A DNA stretch of 33,060 nucleotides from a virus, in the IMG/VR virus record IMGVR_UViG_3300005613_000247, positions 1 through 33,060 of that record. The stretch is one strand, 5' to 3'. The notes under the pieces were generated by a model that ran no database searches, was not told the DNA's origin, and saw only the letters and a list, made by a program, of their open reading frames with translations. The stretch's first letter is position 1; each line of letters begins with the position of its first letter. Made by a program: the position numbers and the translations under genes. Positions 24,040-30,692 of this stretch are shown piece by piece.

Positions 24040-24689
24040 TAAACTTCCTGTAATTCTTTTTCAAAATAATCGCGATGCTTTATTTTTACGCGTACTTTTT
24101 TGCCGTGTTCATTTAAAAACGGAAAAGTTCCAACCAGACCTTCGGCATAGAAATTTCCGAATTGTGAAGGCATTCCTTTTTTTACTAGTTCGTATGCTTC
24201 CATTAAAGTTATTTCACCTATTATCGGAACTATAGGAATTTTACTCTGAAGTGAAAAGGCCTTCGTATCAGCATATGGTATATATTTTTTTGCATCATTA
24301 TCATATACATCGAACAAGATAAAAGATTTATTATTTCTATATTTTCCACCTTTATTAATGCCTGGTCCGTATCCTTCGCCATAAAATACAACATTACTAG
24401 TTTGAACTTTTTTAAACATTTCTTTAATAATCATAACAATATCAGGCGGTAATTGTGCCTTATCAGTTCTCCCTCTAATTTCCATTTCACCATTTTCATC
24501 GAAAATAACACGGATGTTCATCCCATCAATTTTTTCAGTAAAAATCCATTTATAATCTTTTAAATATTCAAACTCATCGCATGAAAATTCAGTAGTACGG
24601 CACTTAGTTTCTTGATCAAATTTAAACAGATTTAATATTTTAGGATATTTTTTAATTACTTGCCTCTTAAAACGGAATATCATCATCAA
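24039..24689 (-). CDS. RNA ligase, Rnl2-like nucleotidyltransferase
   Basis: 216 aa. Joins 3'-OH and 5'-phosphate ends after self-adenylation. All five nucleotidyltransferase motifs are visible: I EKIDG (Lys53), Ia RGRTDK (72-77), III FYGEGYG (102-108), IIIa SFILFDVYD (122-130), IV AEGLVG (182-187) and V VRVKIKH (199-205). There is no OB-fold or C-terminal Rnl2 helical domain, so it is a minimal catalytic version. Start ATG 24689 lies inside the end of the SSB-like gene and has a poor ribosome site, so an internal start is possible. It sits in an operon with annealing and ssDNA-binding proteins. Confidence 0.88.
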   Translation of the reverse strand: MMMIFRFKRQVIKKYPKILNLFKFDQETKCRTTEFSCDEFEYLKDYKWIFTEKIDGMNIRVIFDENGEMEIRGRTDKAQLPPDIVMIIKEMFKKVQTSNVVFYGEGYGPGINKGGKYRNNKSFILFDVYDNDAKKYIPYADTKAFSLQSKIPIVPIIGEITLMEAYELVKKGMPSQFGNFYAEGLVGTFPFLNEHGKKVRVKIKHRDYFEKELQEV

Positions 24690-25170
24690 TTTCTGATGAT
24701 TTCATTGGATCAGGAAGCTTATTATTGTCTATTTCTTTTATAATCCTTTCAGCAGTATTATCATTAAGCGGTCCTGATGGTTTATATCCAGTTATTGTAT
24801 TATATTTTGTATTATTTTCATCAATACCAATTTCAAGAACAATAGTTTTATTTATAAGATCATCAGTATTCAATTGCTTATAAGATGTTCCTTGCTTGTA
24901 TGTTCCTGTTAGACAAGCTACCTTAGTTAATTGCTTTCTAGCAATTTCTGTAGCGACTTGATTAGGATGATTTACACAATAATTCTTAAATATTTTACGT
25001 CTGGAATAGGGTCCTTCCATTATAGTAAACTCTATTTTAACCATAGTATGACCGCCTCTAGCTTCAGCTGCTTCAACTGAATCTATAGAGGCGATATACT
25101 CGCCTGGCTCTATTGGTTTGAAATCACTCTCGATATCTTTCATATCAAATCCTAAATTTATAATGGTCAT
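24667..25170 (-). CDS. DUF669-type single-strand DNA-binding protein
   Basis: 167 aa. The pattern DFKPIEPGEYIASIDSVEAAEARGGHTMVKIEFTI…GRRKIFKNYCVNHPN-like order (here YSRRKIFKNYCVNHP) is typical of DUF669 phage proteins, which behave as SSBs beside annealing recombinases. The C-terminal tip DDDIPF copies the acidic DDDIPF tail of bacterial SSB, used to recruit partner proteins. Located between the small gene at 25167 and the RNA ligase, overlapping both. Confidence 0.82.
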   Translation of the reverse strand: MTIINLGFDMKDIESDFKPIEPGEYIASIDSVEAAEARGGHTMVKIEFTIMEGPYSRRKIFKNYCVNHPNQVATEIARKQLTKVACLTGTYKQGTSYKQLNTDDLINKTIVLEIGIDENNTKYNTITGYKPSGPLNDNTAERIIKEIDNNKLPDPMKSSEIDDDIPF

Positions 25171-25478
25171 TTTGTTTCCTCCTCATTGTGTTTTGCAAGG
25201 TAATCATGCATCATTATATCAACATATATTATATCCCACCCTGGGTCTACAAATGGTTTAATATTTCTTAAAGATAACATATCACTTACAAGTAAGAGCG
25301 TTGCCGTTATTTGAGTCGTGGACATTTGGGAACATATAATCTCTGCCATTCCTTCATCATGAATTGCAAGATGAAGGTTATCATAATGTTTATAAATATT
25401 CATAGCTTTTTCTTGTTCTTTTTTGGGTAAAGAATTAATAAATTCTTTCATTAAACTTTCTTTTAATGGTTCTGTCAT
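25167..25478 (-). CDS. Hypothetical protein between Bet and SSB, 103 aa
   Basis: Start behind AGGAGGAAACAAA; overlaps both neighbours by 4 bases. Helical, with IICSQMSTTQITATLLLVSDML in the middle and a His/Asp-containing end (GWDIIYVDIMMHDYL). It stands where many phages encode the recombination exonuclease, but it is far too short for YqaJ or lambda-exo types and shows no nuclease motif. Function unknown. Confidence 0.65.
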   Translation of the reverse strand: MTEPLKESLMKEFINSLPKKEQEKAMNIYKHYDNLHLAIHDEGMAEIICSQMSTTQITATLLLVSDMLSLRNIKPFVDPGWDIIYVDIMMHDYLAKHNEEETK

Positions 25479-26296
25479 TTTGTTTCCTCCTTAGGTAAAT
25501 TATTTTCCCACATATGATCTCGAGCTTCATTCAATTTTTCCTGAATCTCTTTTATTGTATTGTCCCAACTTTTTGAGTCGTATTGTATAGCCCTGATTCC
25601 AGCTTCCTTAGTTATTCTATCTAATGCTTCCATGTAAACCCCATCATTATTGCATTTTTCAAGGTAATTATACCATTTCTTTCTTTCTTCGTCGTTAAAA
25701 CAATTATTTTGAAGAGCTTCAAATATTTCTTTTTTAAGTTTTTCAGTATTATTATCAATTGACAAAGGTTGTTGTTCCTGCTCCATTTCTTCTGAAGTAA
25801 CAAGTCCTGAAATACTAAACGCTCGCTTTAAAGCAAAAACTTCAGCTACTTTTATTAACATAGCACTTGGATATTCTTTCCAAATAGGATTAGATTTTTT
25901 TGCTCCATATTCTTTGAATTTTACTTCAGCTTTAAAACTATGTGACATATCTTTTCTCCAAACTTCACAAATAGCCTTAACAGGATTGCCGTTATCATCA
26001 TCAACAGTATAGCTGCTGATACCGTCAAATTGTCCACTATCATGCGCTATTTTTAAATAACCGTCACGGCTAGTAAATATAATTGGAGCATCATTTGACC
26101 TATACTTTATAAACCATATTTGTTTAGCTAAAGGATCAAGGTCATATTTTTTAGCAAGATGTAAAAACATTTGTAGCTCATCATCTGTCGAATTTTTTGC
26201 GACGGTTTTTTTTACTAATTCTATCTGTTCAGGAGTAAAACTATTTATTCCCGCAAAAGATTTATCAGTTTCTTTTTTTTCTATTTTAGTACTCAT
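25475..26296 (-). CDS. bet: Bet-type single-strand annealing recombinase
   Basis: 273 aa, similar to lambda Bet (261 aa). Anneals complementary ssDNA during phage recombination. Core order ELQMFLHLAKKYDLDPLAKQIWFIKY, IIFTSRDGYLKIA, GNPVKAICEVWRKD, FKEYGAKK…W.…PSAMLIKVAEVFALKRAF is that of the Redbeta/RecT (Bet) family. Strong RBS AAAGGAGGAAATAAA. The variable C-terminus (after about 170) is acidic and helical. No exonuclease partner is visible in the genome. Confidence 0.9.
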   Translation of the reverse strand: MSTKIEKKETDKSFAGINSFTPEQIELVKKTVAKNSTDDELQMFLHLAKKYDLDPLAKQIWFIKYRSNDAPIIFTSRDGYLKIAHDSGQFDGISSYTVDDDNGNPVKAICEVWRKDMSHSFKAEVKFKEYGAKKSNPIWKEYPSAMLIKVAEVFALKRAFSISGLVTSEEMEQEQQPLSIDNNTEKLKKEIFEALQNNCFNDEERKKWYNYLEKCNNDGVYMEALDRITKEAGIRAIQYDSKSWDNTIKEIQEKLNEARDHMWENNLPKEETK

Positions 26297-26535
26297 TTTA
26301 TTTCCTCCTTTCTTTTTATGTAACCTATAATTCTATTCCATTCCGCACAAAGTCTGTGGATTTCATATTCTAAGTCATATAATATTTTATTGTATTTTTT
26401 TAAAAATCCTTTATTATTAATTTCTCTCAGTATATTAAATAGATTACTTATAGAATTATCTAATTGTATTATACTATCATCAAATATTGATAGATTTTGA
26501 CAACGTTTGCAAATTTCCTTGTAGTATTCATCCAT
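26293..26535 (-). CDS. Hypothetical protein, 80 aa
   Basis: Start behind AAGGAGGAAATAA; overlaps the bet start by 4 bases. Helical, with Cys in MDEYYKEICKRCQN and a basic end (WNRIIGYIKRKEEIK). Early gene of the leftward operon. No family recognised. Confidence 0.6.
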   Translation of the reverse strand: MDEYYKEICKRCQNLSIFDDSIIQLDNSISNLFNILREINNKGFLKKYNKILYDLEYEIHRLCAEWNRIIGYIKRKEEIK

Positions 26536-26546
26536 TTATTTCCTCC

Positions 26547-26747
26547 TTATTGTAATAACTCTTGTTTTGCGCTTTCATTAACTTTGATATTTTTATAATA
26601 CGAATCCAAAATTGATGGTGTTTTATCCATTGCAACAGCTACAACCATTGATTCTGGATAAAATTGAGACAATATGTTTATTGTTTCATTCATACGTTTT
26701 TCATATTCTTTGCTGATATTAGCAATTGATTCTGTTAGAGTTTCCAT
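26547..26747 (-). CDS. Hypothetical protein, 66 aa, first gene of leftward operon
   Basis: Start behind CAGGAGGAAGAAA, about 30 bases after the predicted transcription start of the promoter at 26784-26811. Helical (METLTESIANISKEYEKRMNETINILSQF), no known domain. Confidence 0.6.
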   Translation of the reverse strand: METLTESIANISKEYEKRMNETINILSQFYPESMVVAVAMDKTPSILDSYYKNIKVNESAKQELLQ

Positions 26748-26783
26748 TTTCTTCCTCCTGATTTTTAATTAACCTCGACGACC

Positions 26784-26811
26784 ATTATAGTTTATTTCGT
26801 TTAGGCGTCAA
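26784..26811 (-). promoter_or_regulatory. Leftward promoter of the recombination operon
   Basis: On the minus strand TTGACG (26811-26806), 16-base spacer, TATAAT (26789-26784), with an A-run upstream. Same design as the promoters at 73-100 and 29560-29587. It lies in the divergent gap to the XRE regulator, so the regulator may control it, although no clear inverted-repeat operator is seen. Confidence 0.75.
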
Positions 26812-26904
26812 GTATTTTTTTAAATTTATTTTATATTATTTTTAATTTTTTATGATAATATAGTGGGCCAATCTATAAATTTTGTCAAATTAAAGGAGGT
26901 GGAA

Positions 26905-27189
26905 ATGGCAAAAAATCAATATAATATTATTTCAAATTTACGTAAATATAGACATTTAGCAGGTTTAACTTTAATGCAACTTGCTGAACTGACTGGTTTT
27001 ACGATAACTAGTTTAAGTCAATGGGAAAAAGGTGATAGAGTTCCCAATATATCTAATGCTATAATTATAATTAATATTCTTAATGAAATATTATGTGAAA
27101 TGAAAAAGACTGGTTTTCCTGTAAAACCTGGTTTAACTTTAGATAGTATCTGGGAAATTAAAAATAATACCGAGGTTGAAACTCAATAA
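26905..27189 (+). CDS. XRE-family transcriptional regulator (Cro/CI-like)
   Basis: 94 aa from ATG 26905, behind the very strong TAAAGGAGGTGGAA; an ATG 42 bases upstream lacks such a site. HTH at about 10-60: ISNLRKYRHLAGLTLMQLAELTGFTITSLSQWEKGDRVPNISNA. No peptidase (S24) domain, so more like Cro or a simple repressor. It is divergent from the recombination operon and starts the replication operon. It may reflect a decision switch, but no integrase accompanies it. Confidence 0.85.
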   Translation: MAKNQYNIISNLRKYRHLAGLTLMQLAELTGFTITSLSQWEKGDRVPNISNAIIIINILNEILCEMKKTGFPVKPGLTLDSIWEIKNNTEVETQ

Positions 27190-27204
27190 AAACAGGAGGT
27201 TAGA

Positions 27205-28107
27205 GTGTCAAGATATATTTGTTTACATAGAACTATTTGGAATGATGATAAATTTCCATTTCTCAACACAGATACCCAAATAGTTGTGTTTCATTTGTTC
27301 ACTACTTATTACGGAAATCCTCTTGGTCTTTTTAAGGCATCCACAGGAGCTTTAGCAGATGAAATTCGATGGAAGAGAAAAAGGTACGAGGATGCCATCC
27401 GGGATGCCATCTCGTATGGCATCCTCGATGCCTGCGAGAAGCATCAAATGGTCTACATAAAAAACTTCTTAAAGTACAATCCGCCAACTTCTCCAAAATC
27501 TTATAAGAAATGGAACACTATGATAAAGTCTCTTCCAGAGTGCAGATTAAAAAATCAATGGTATCAAGACTTTACAGAAAATAAACATGGCATCTCAGAT
27601 GGCATCTGGCATGCCATCCTCGATGCCATCTCGATACCATCGGGGATGGGACCCCCGATCCAGGAACAGGAACAGGAACAGTATCAGGAGAAGGAAAAAG
27701 AAAATGTAAAAAGAAAAAATCATGCCATCCCAGATGCCAAAAATTCTCTCCCCATTGTTGAGCAAACAAGTTGCTCAACCCCCCAATCAATAAAAATAAT
27801 TTTTGAGTATTGGAAAGAGATTTTAGATCATCCAAAAGCCATACTTGACAACAAGCGAAAAAGTTTGATACGAAATGCTTTGAAATTGTACAAAGGCGAT
27901 CCTGAGCCTTTAAAACAAGCTATTTTGGGATGTTCAAAGTCAAAATGGCATATGGGAAATCACCCTAAAAATCATAAAAAAGTTGATGATCTTGGTTTGA
28001 TTTTACGTGATGCTAGCTACATTGAAAAATTCATGCATATTGCCGAACATCCGGAAAATTCGAAATCAATTGATGATGTGATTGTTGATGAAATAACAGG
28101 TACTTAG
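27205..28107 (+). CDS. Phage replication initiation protein (O-like), contains origin iterons
   Basis: 300 aa, GTG start behind CAGGAGGTTAGA. N-terminal winged-helix-type region (about 1-95: WNDDKFPFLNTDTQIVVFHLFTTYYGN…FKASTGALADEIRWKRKRYEDAI) is that of phage initiators. A low-complexity middle (about 125-190, QEQEQEQYQEKEKE) follows, then the C-terminal domain (about 195-290: IFEYWKEILDHPKAILDNKRKSLIRNAL…GCSKSKWHMG…DDLGLILRDASYIEKFM) typical of these proteins. The gene carries GATGSCATC repeats at 12-bp phase, as lambda O carries its origin. Confidence 0.82.
   Translation: MSRYICLHRTIWNDDKFPFLNTDTQIVVFHLFTTYYGNPLGLFKASTGALADEIRWKRKRYEDAIRDAISYGILDACEKHQMVYIKNFLKYNPPTSPKSYKKWNTMIKSLPECRLKNQWYQDFTENKHGISDGIWHAILDAISIPSGMGPPIQEQEQEQYQEKEKENVKRKNHAIPDAKNSLPIVEQTSCSTPQSIKIIFEYWKEILDHPKAILDNKRKSLIRNALKLYKGDPEPLKQAILGCSKSKWHMGNHPKNHKKVDDLGLILRDASYIEKFMHIAEHPENSKSIDDVIVDEITGT
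27391..27432. repeat. Iteron cluster 1 in the initiator gene
   Basis: GATGCCATC at 27391 and 27403, the opposite orientation ATGGCATC at 27416, and a half unit GATGCC at 27427. The units are in a 12-base phase. The 9-mer GATGSCATC is itself a palindrome around its central base. Confidence 0.8.
27587..27641. repeat. Iteron cluster 2 in the initiator gene
   Basis: ATGGCATC at 27587 and 27599, ATGCCATC at 27611, GATGCCATC at 27622, and a variant GATACCATC at 27633, again at 12-base steps (last step 11). Two units read in each orientation, so the cluster is roughly symmetric around 27608. Confidence 0.8.
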
Positions 28108-28108
28108 A

Positions 28109-28609
28109 ATGGAAAAGGATATCGAAACAGCAAAAGAATTTACCAGGCAAATGAATCGATTAGCAAAGCTTTTAGGCAAAAATTTTGAGAATTCGATTCA
28201 TGGAGATGAGGAAAAATTGCAGGTTTATCGCGAATATTGGAATTTCTTAGAAATTTACGAATTGGATGTTGTTAGAAAAGCAATTTCTGAATGTTTACAA
28301 CAAGATACGTTCTGGCCTAAGCCTGCGAGATTAATCAAATTGTGCGAAAAAGAATTATCTCGACGACATCAAGAAATGGCAAAACTTGAAATAATTCAAC
28401 GAGATATGAATTATGATTCTAAAGAAGCCTACGAAAAATGGCTGCAAGAAGTCGATCCTGAACAATTCGAATCTTACCAAGCTAACAAATTAAAAGTTGT
28501 AGATAGAAAAACCTACTTCAAATGGTTGCAAGAAACCAATCCTGAATTCAAAGCTATCCAAGCTAAAAAATTAAGAACTGCAAAGAAAAAACAAAATACG
28601 CTTCATTAA
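28109..28609 (+). CDS. Possible helicase loader / replication accessory protein
   Basis: 166 aa, one base after the initiator stop. Helical N-terminal domain (YREYWNFLEIYELDVVRKAISECLQQDTFWPKPARLIKLCEKE) resembles the small N-terminal fold of helicase loaders/inhibitors such as G39P and similar phage proteins placed after the initiator. The C-terminal part repeats a KWLQEVDPEQFESYQANKLK / KWLQETNPEFKAIQAKKLR unit. No ATPase motif. Assignment is by position and partial likeness. Confidence 0.5.
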   Translation: MEKDIETAKEFTRQMNRLAKLLGKNFENSIHGDEEKLQVYREYWNFLEIYELDVVRKAISECLQQDTFWPKPARLIKLCEKELSRRHQEMAKLEIIQRDMNYDSKEAYEKWLQEVDPEQFESYQANKLKVVDRKTYFKWLQETNPEFKAIQAKKLRTAKKKQNTLH

Positions 28610-28703
28610 TAATGATTCTGGGCAATCCTATGGGGGTACACGCTATGATCTTTCTTTAGTAATACGATTGGTGGGTTGAAAAATTAATTTAATGAGGGGC
28701 TTC

Positions 28704-28994
28704 TTAGATGGATTTAAATGGATTGGTGTTTTTTTCCAGTTTGGCTAATTTTTTTGATTGTTCTTTTATGGTTTTATCATAATCAAACTCAAACTCGATA
28801 GGACGTTCTAGCTGTTCAGTTTTTAAATCAATAACTGTTCCATCATAAAACCTAATAAGCTTTTCAATTTTTCCGTTTTTCATGTATGAAATAAAAATAG
28901 GAGGAGCATATTTAGTGCTTATTGTACCAGTCTTAAGCCAATATCGCACGGCAATTTTTTCGGTGTGAATTTTTAAAAGATCATTATTCTCCAT
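28704..28994 (-). CDS. Hypothetical protein, 96 aa
   Basis: Start behind TAAGGATATAACTA. The N-terminal half is beta-type (IAVRYWLKTGTISTKYAPPIFISYMKNGKIEKLIRFYDGTVID), the C-terminal half a charged helix (KTIKEQSKKLAKLEKN). Last gene of the leftward small-gene operon, converging with the replication operon across a 94-base gap without a clear terminator. Unknown function. Confidence 0.6.
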   Translation of the reverse strand: MENNDLLKIHTEKIAVRYWLKTGTISTKYAPPIFISYMKNGKIEKLIRFYDGTVIDLKTEQLERPIEFEFDYDKTIKEQSKKLAKLEKNTNPFKSI

Positions 28995-29005
28995 TAGTTA
29001 TATCC

Positions 29006-29191
29006 TTAGCCAATTTTATTTATGAAAATAGGGGGCTGTACATCTGGAAGTACTTGCCCAGGAATTGTTATACTGTACAAAGTACCATCAACGTCCATTG
29101 TGTAATTTTGAAAATCCATGACATCTGCCTTTGATGGCGTTATAACGAAACTAAATATGAGTGAAAATATGAGTGCTAAAGATTTAATCAT
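29006..29191 (-). CDS. Small secreted protein with signal peptide, 61 aa
   Basis: Chosen start ATG 29191, directly after the stop of the HTH gene (TAATAATG); an ATG at 29203 overlaps that gene. Typical Sec signal: MIKSLALIFSLIFSFVITPSKA, cleavage likely after Ala22. The mature part is about 39 residues (DVMDFQNYTMDVDGTLYSITIPGQ…). No lipobox. An exported early phage peptide suggests a periplasmic or envelope role such as superinfection exclusion, but that is inference. Confidence 0.6.
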   Translation of the reverse strand: MIKSLALIFSLIFSFVITPSKADVMDFQNYTMDVDGTLYSITIPGQVLPDVQPPIFINKIG

Positions 29192-29193
29192 TA

Positions 29194-29382
29194 TTATTTC
29201 CATCTTTCAGATTGTTTCCAGCTTCTTTTGAATATATCTAGGAAACTTTTATCTATAAGCCAATCTCGACCAAATTTACGTGACGGTATAAATCCTTGTT
29301 GGCACAAAGATTGAATTCTTCTCTGTGATTTTCCTATTTCTTTGGCAACTTCTGTTGTTGTTAAATAATTCTTATATGACAT
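29194..29382 (-). CDS. Excisionase-type HTH DNA-binding protein, 62 aa
   Basis: HTH_17/MerR-like winged helix: YLTTTEVAKEIGKSQRRIQSLCQQGFIPSRKFGRDWLIDKSFLDIF. First gene after the long structured leader at 29412-29555. Start ATG 29382 behind AAAGAGGTTATAG. Without an integrase it is more likely a regulator than a true excisionase. Confidence 0.8.
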   Translation of the reverse strand: MSYKNYLTTTEVAKEIGKSQRRIQSLCQQGFIPSRKFGRDWLIDKSFLDIFKRSWKQSERWK

Positions 29383-29411
29383 CTATAACCTCTTTAATTT
29401 GTGTATTTAAC

Positions 29412-29555
29412 CGGCTTGTGAAAAGCGTGAAATTGTCAGGGAACGAAAGAAAATCACAAGCCGATTTAAAAAAGTTAGCAGATAAATAGCTATCGTTAAG
29501 GAATCATGCATGAAAATTGTGTTGTTTTTTTGCATTACAATTTATCTGCTAACTT
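29412..29555 (-). ncRNA. Candidate leader or small RNA with two long hairpins
   Basis: On the minus strand a 16-bp perfect stem (29555-29540 with 29487-29472) encloses 52 bases and is followed by TTTTTT (29473-29468), like a terminator or attenuator. A second stem, CGGCTTGTGA type, joins 29463-29454 with 29421-29412 (10 pairs, extendable to 13 with one G-U). The predicted promoter at 29560-29587 would start the RNA at about the first base of the first stem. Only this strand has the T-run. It may be a short RNA of about 85 bases, an attenuator for the HTH gene, or both. Confidence 0.45.
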
Positions 29556-29557
29556 GA

Positions 29558-29704
29558 TTATTCTACAATATCCCAATCTGATGTCAAGTCTTTTTTTTCG
29601 TCTTGACGAAATATTTGGGGAAAAAAAAGGCTATAGAAATATTCTTCTGAACTTTGTTCGGCCCATTGTTGGGCTGTATTGTCCATTTCTATTAATTCAT
29701 TCAT
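29558..29704 (-). CDS. Small acidic hypothetical protein, 48 aa
   Basis: ATG 29704 behind GAGGAGAAAACTA. Product MNELIEMDNTAQQWAEQSSEEYFYSLFFPQIF…DWDIVE, acidic and aromatic. The start overlaps the end of a preceding frame (TGA within ATGAATGA). Its 3' end overlaps the promoter-like sequence at 29560-29587. No family recognised. Confidence 0.5.
   Translation of the reverse strand: MNELIEMDNTAQQWAEQSSEEYFYSLFFPQIFRQDEKKDLTSDWDIVE
29560..29587 (-). promoter_or_regulatory. Leftward promoter inside the end of the 48-aa gene
   Basis: On the minus strand TTGACA (29587-29582), 16-base spacer, TAGAAT (29565-29560), with an A-rich run upstream. Third member of the same promoter type in the genome. 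It overlaps coding sequence, which lowers certainty, but it is placed precisely to start the hairpin RNA and the HTH gene. Confidence 0.5.
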
Positions 29705-29914
29705 TAGTTTTCTCCTCTAGATTATTGGCCTCTTTTGATCTTTTAAAAAAATCTCTTATAGTTTCTTCTTTAAACGAAAAAGTGGCTAGGTATGTTATAC
29801 TTAGTGTTTTTTTTTAGCATCTAAATCAGTAATATGGGTGATAGGCATTAATCCATACTCTATGCATAAATTTTCTAATTTATTTAAAAAAGATAAATCG
29901 GTACTTTTTGTCAT
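29696..29914 (-). pseudogene. Small gene broken at a homopolymer, 37 aa as read
   Basis: ATG 29914 (overlapping the previous stop, TAATG; GAGGATAAATTATA upstream) reads MTKSTDLSFLNKLENLCIEYGLMPITHITDLDAKKKH and stops at 29801. The stop follows a run of nine A (minus strand). With ten A the frame would continue as TLSITYLATFSFKEETIRDFFKRSKEANNLEEKTNE and end in the TGA that overlaps the next gene's start, giving a protein of about 72 residues with perfect gene spacing. So the gene is either broken, phase-variable, or mis-sequenced. Confidence 0.5.
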
Positions 29915-30186
29915 TATAATTTATCCTCAAAATTTATAAAATATGTAAATTCAGTTAATGGGTATTCATGTTTATATATATCTAAATGAAATAATTCCAA
30001 TAATTCATCTACTGAGCTATTTTTTAATACTATATAATCAGATAGATCTTCGATATCAGTTCTTATATATCGTAAAATATGTTTTTTGATCTCTTCTGGA
30101 CTCCTTGAATTAAGTCCACAAGTACTAAAACTTGGAACAGGGTCTTCAAAATCCGTTATATCTTTATCTATAATTGAATAATACAT
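29914..30186 (-). CDS. Hypothetical protein, 90 aa
   Basis: Start behind AAGGAGGAATAAAAAT. Acidic (MYYSIIDKDITDFEDPVPSFSTCGLNSRSPEEIKKHILRYI…SSVDELLELFHLDIYKHEYPLTEFTYF). No domain recognised. Part of the leftward small-gene operon and coupled to the next gene by TAATG. Confidence 0.6.
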   Translation of the reverse strand: MYYSIIDKDITDFEDPVPSFSTCGLNSRSPEEIKKHILRYIRTDIEDLSDYIVLKNSSVDELLELFHLDIYKHEYPLTEFTYFINFEDKL

Positions 30187-30257
30187 ATTTTTATTCCTCC
30201 TTTTTTAATTTATATCCTTTAAAGATTATAGTCCCACTTAGATCAGTCCATCTTAGA

Positions 30258-30464
30258 TTAACCCCCCTTTAAAATTAAAAATATAAAATAACCACCTATG
30301 AAAGCTAGACCAAAAAGAGTTATTCCTAATGTCCAGCAAGCGGTTCCTTCTAGTTTGTTTATTATCACTTGTCTTTTGTTAATAGGGATGTTCTTGTATT
30401 TATTGTGCAAATATGGATATATAACTATAGCTATTGCTATTAATGATGTTATTAAAAAATACAT
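30258..30464 (-). CDS. Small membrane protein with two TM helices, 68 aa
   Basis: MYFLITSLIAIAIVIYPYLH (1-20) and a second helix WTLGITLFGLAFIGGYFIFLIL (about 44-65) flank a basic loop (NKYKNIPINKRQVIINK). Hairpin topology. RBS AAAGGAGTATTTAA. Early expression suggests host takeover or superinfection blocking rather than lysis; unproven. Confidence 0.6.
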   Translation of the reverse strand: MYFLITSLIAIAIVIYPYLHNKYKNIPINKRQVIINKLEGTACWTLGITLFGLAFIGGYFIFLILKGG

Positions 30465-30476
30465 TTAAATACTCCT

Positions 30477-30692
30477 TTATTGGCCTAATTCTTCATTAAA
30501 AATTAATTGTACAAATTCTGATATTTTAAGATCATATTTACAAAGTAGATCAGTTAATTCTTGTGTAAAAGAATCATGAAGTTTAATTTGTAAACATTTT
30601 AATTCTTGATCAGAAAATGATTTAGATTGACTATCTTTGCCATCTAAAATATCTATAATTTCATTTATTTCTTCTTCTTCTAAAATACACAT
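30477..30692 (-). CDS. Hypothetical acidic protein, 71 aa
   Basis: Start overlaps the stop of the gene at 30692-30802 (TAATG), with ATAGGAGATAA upstream. Helical and acidic at the front (MCILEEEEINEIIDILDG), with a later helix (LDSFTQELTDLLCKYDLKISEFVQLI, in part) that recalls ribbon-helix-helix or HTH-like ends but is not diagnostic. Confidence 0.6.
   Translation of the reverse strand: MCILEEEEINEIIDILDGKDSQSKSFSDQELKCLQIKLHDSFTQELTDLLCKYDLKISEFVQLIFNEELGQ

Larger units (their letters stand above)
27391..27800. other. Probable replication origin
   Basis: Within the initiator-like gene lie about ten GATGSCATC-type units in three groups (27391-27432, 27587-27641, 27721-27738), then a perfect 9-bp hairpin GTTGAGCAA/TTGCTCAAC (27757-27765/27771-27779), then an AT-rich stretch (27784-27810). 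Repeats, hairpin and AT-rich segment inside the initiator gene match the lambda-type origin plan. Confidence 0.6.

Noticed and set aside
23837-24235. Rightward 132-codon open frame
   Set aside because: Lies wholly over the RNA ligase and the coupled 102-aa gene, which have motifs and operon structure.
27391-27738. CRISPR-like repeat array
   Set aside because: Units are only 9 bases in a 12-base phase, in both orientations and inside a coding gene; no spacers.
29506-29817. Rightward 103-codon open frame
   Set aside because: No ribosome site, and the opposite strand holds well-formed small genes (29558-29704 and 29801-29914) with proper ribosome sites and overlaps.
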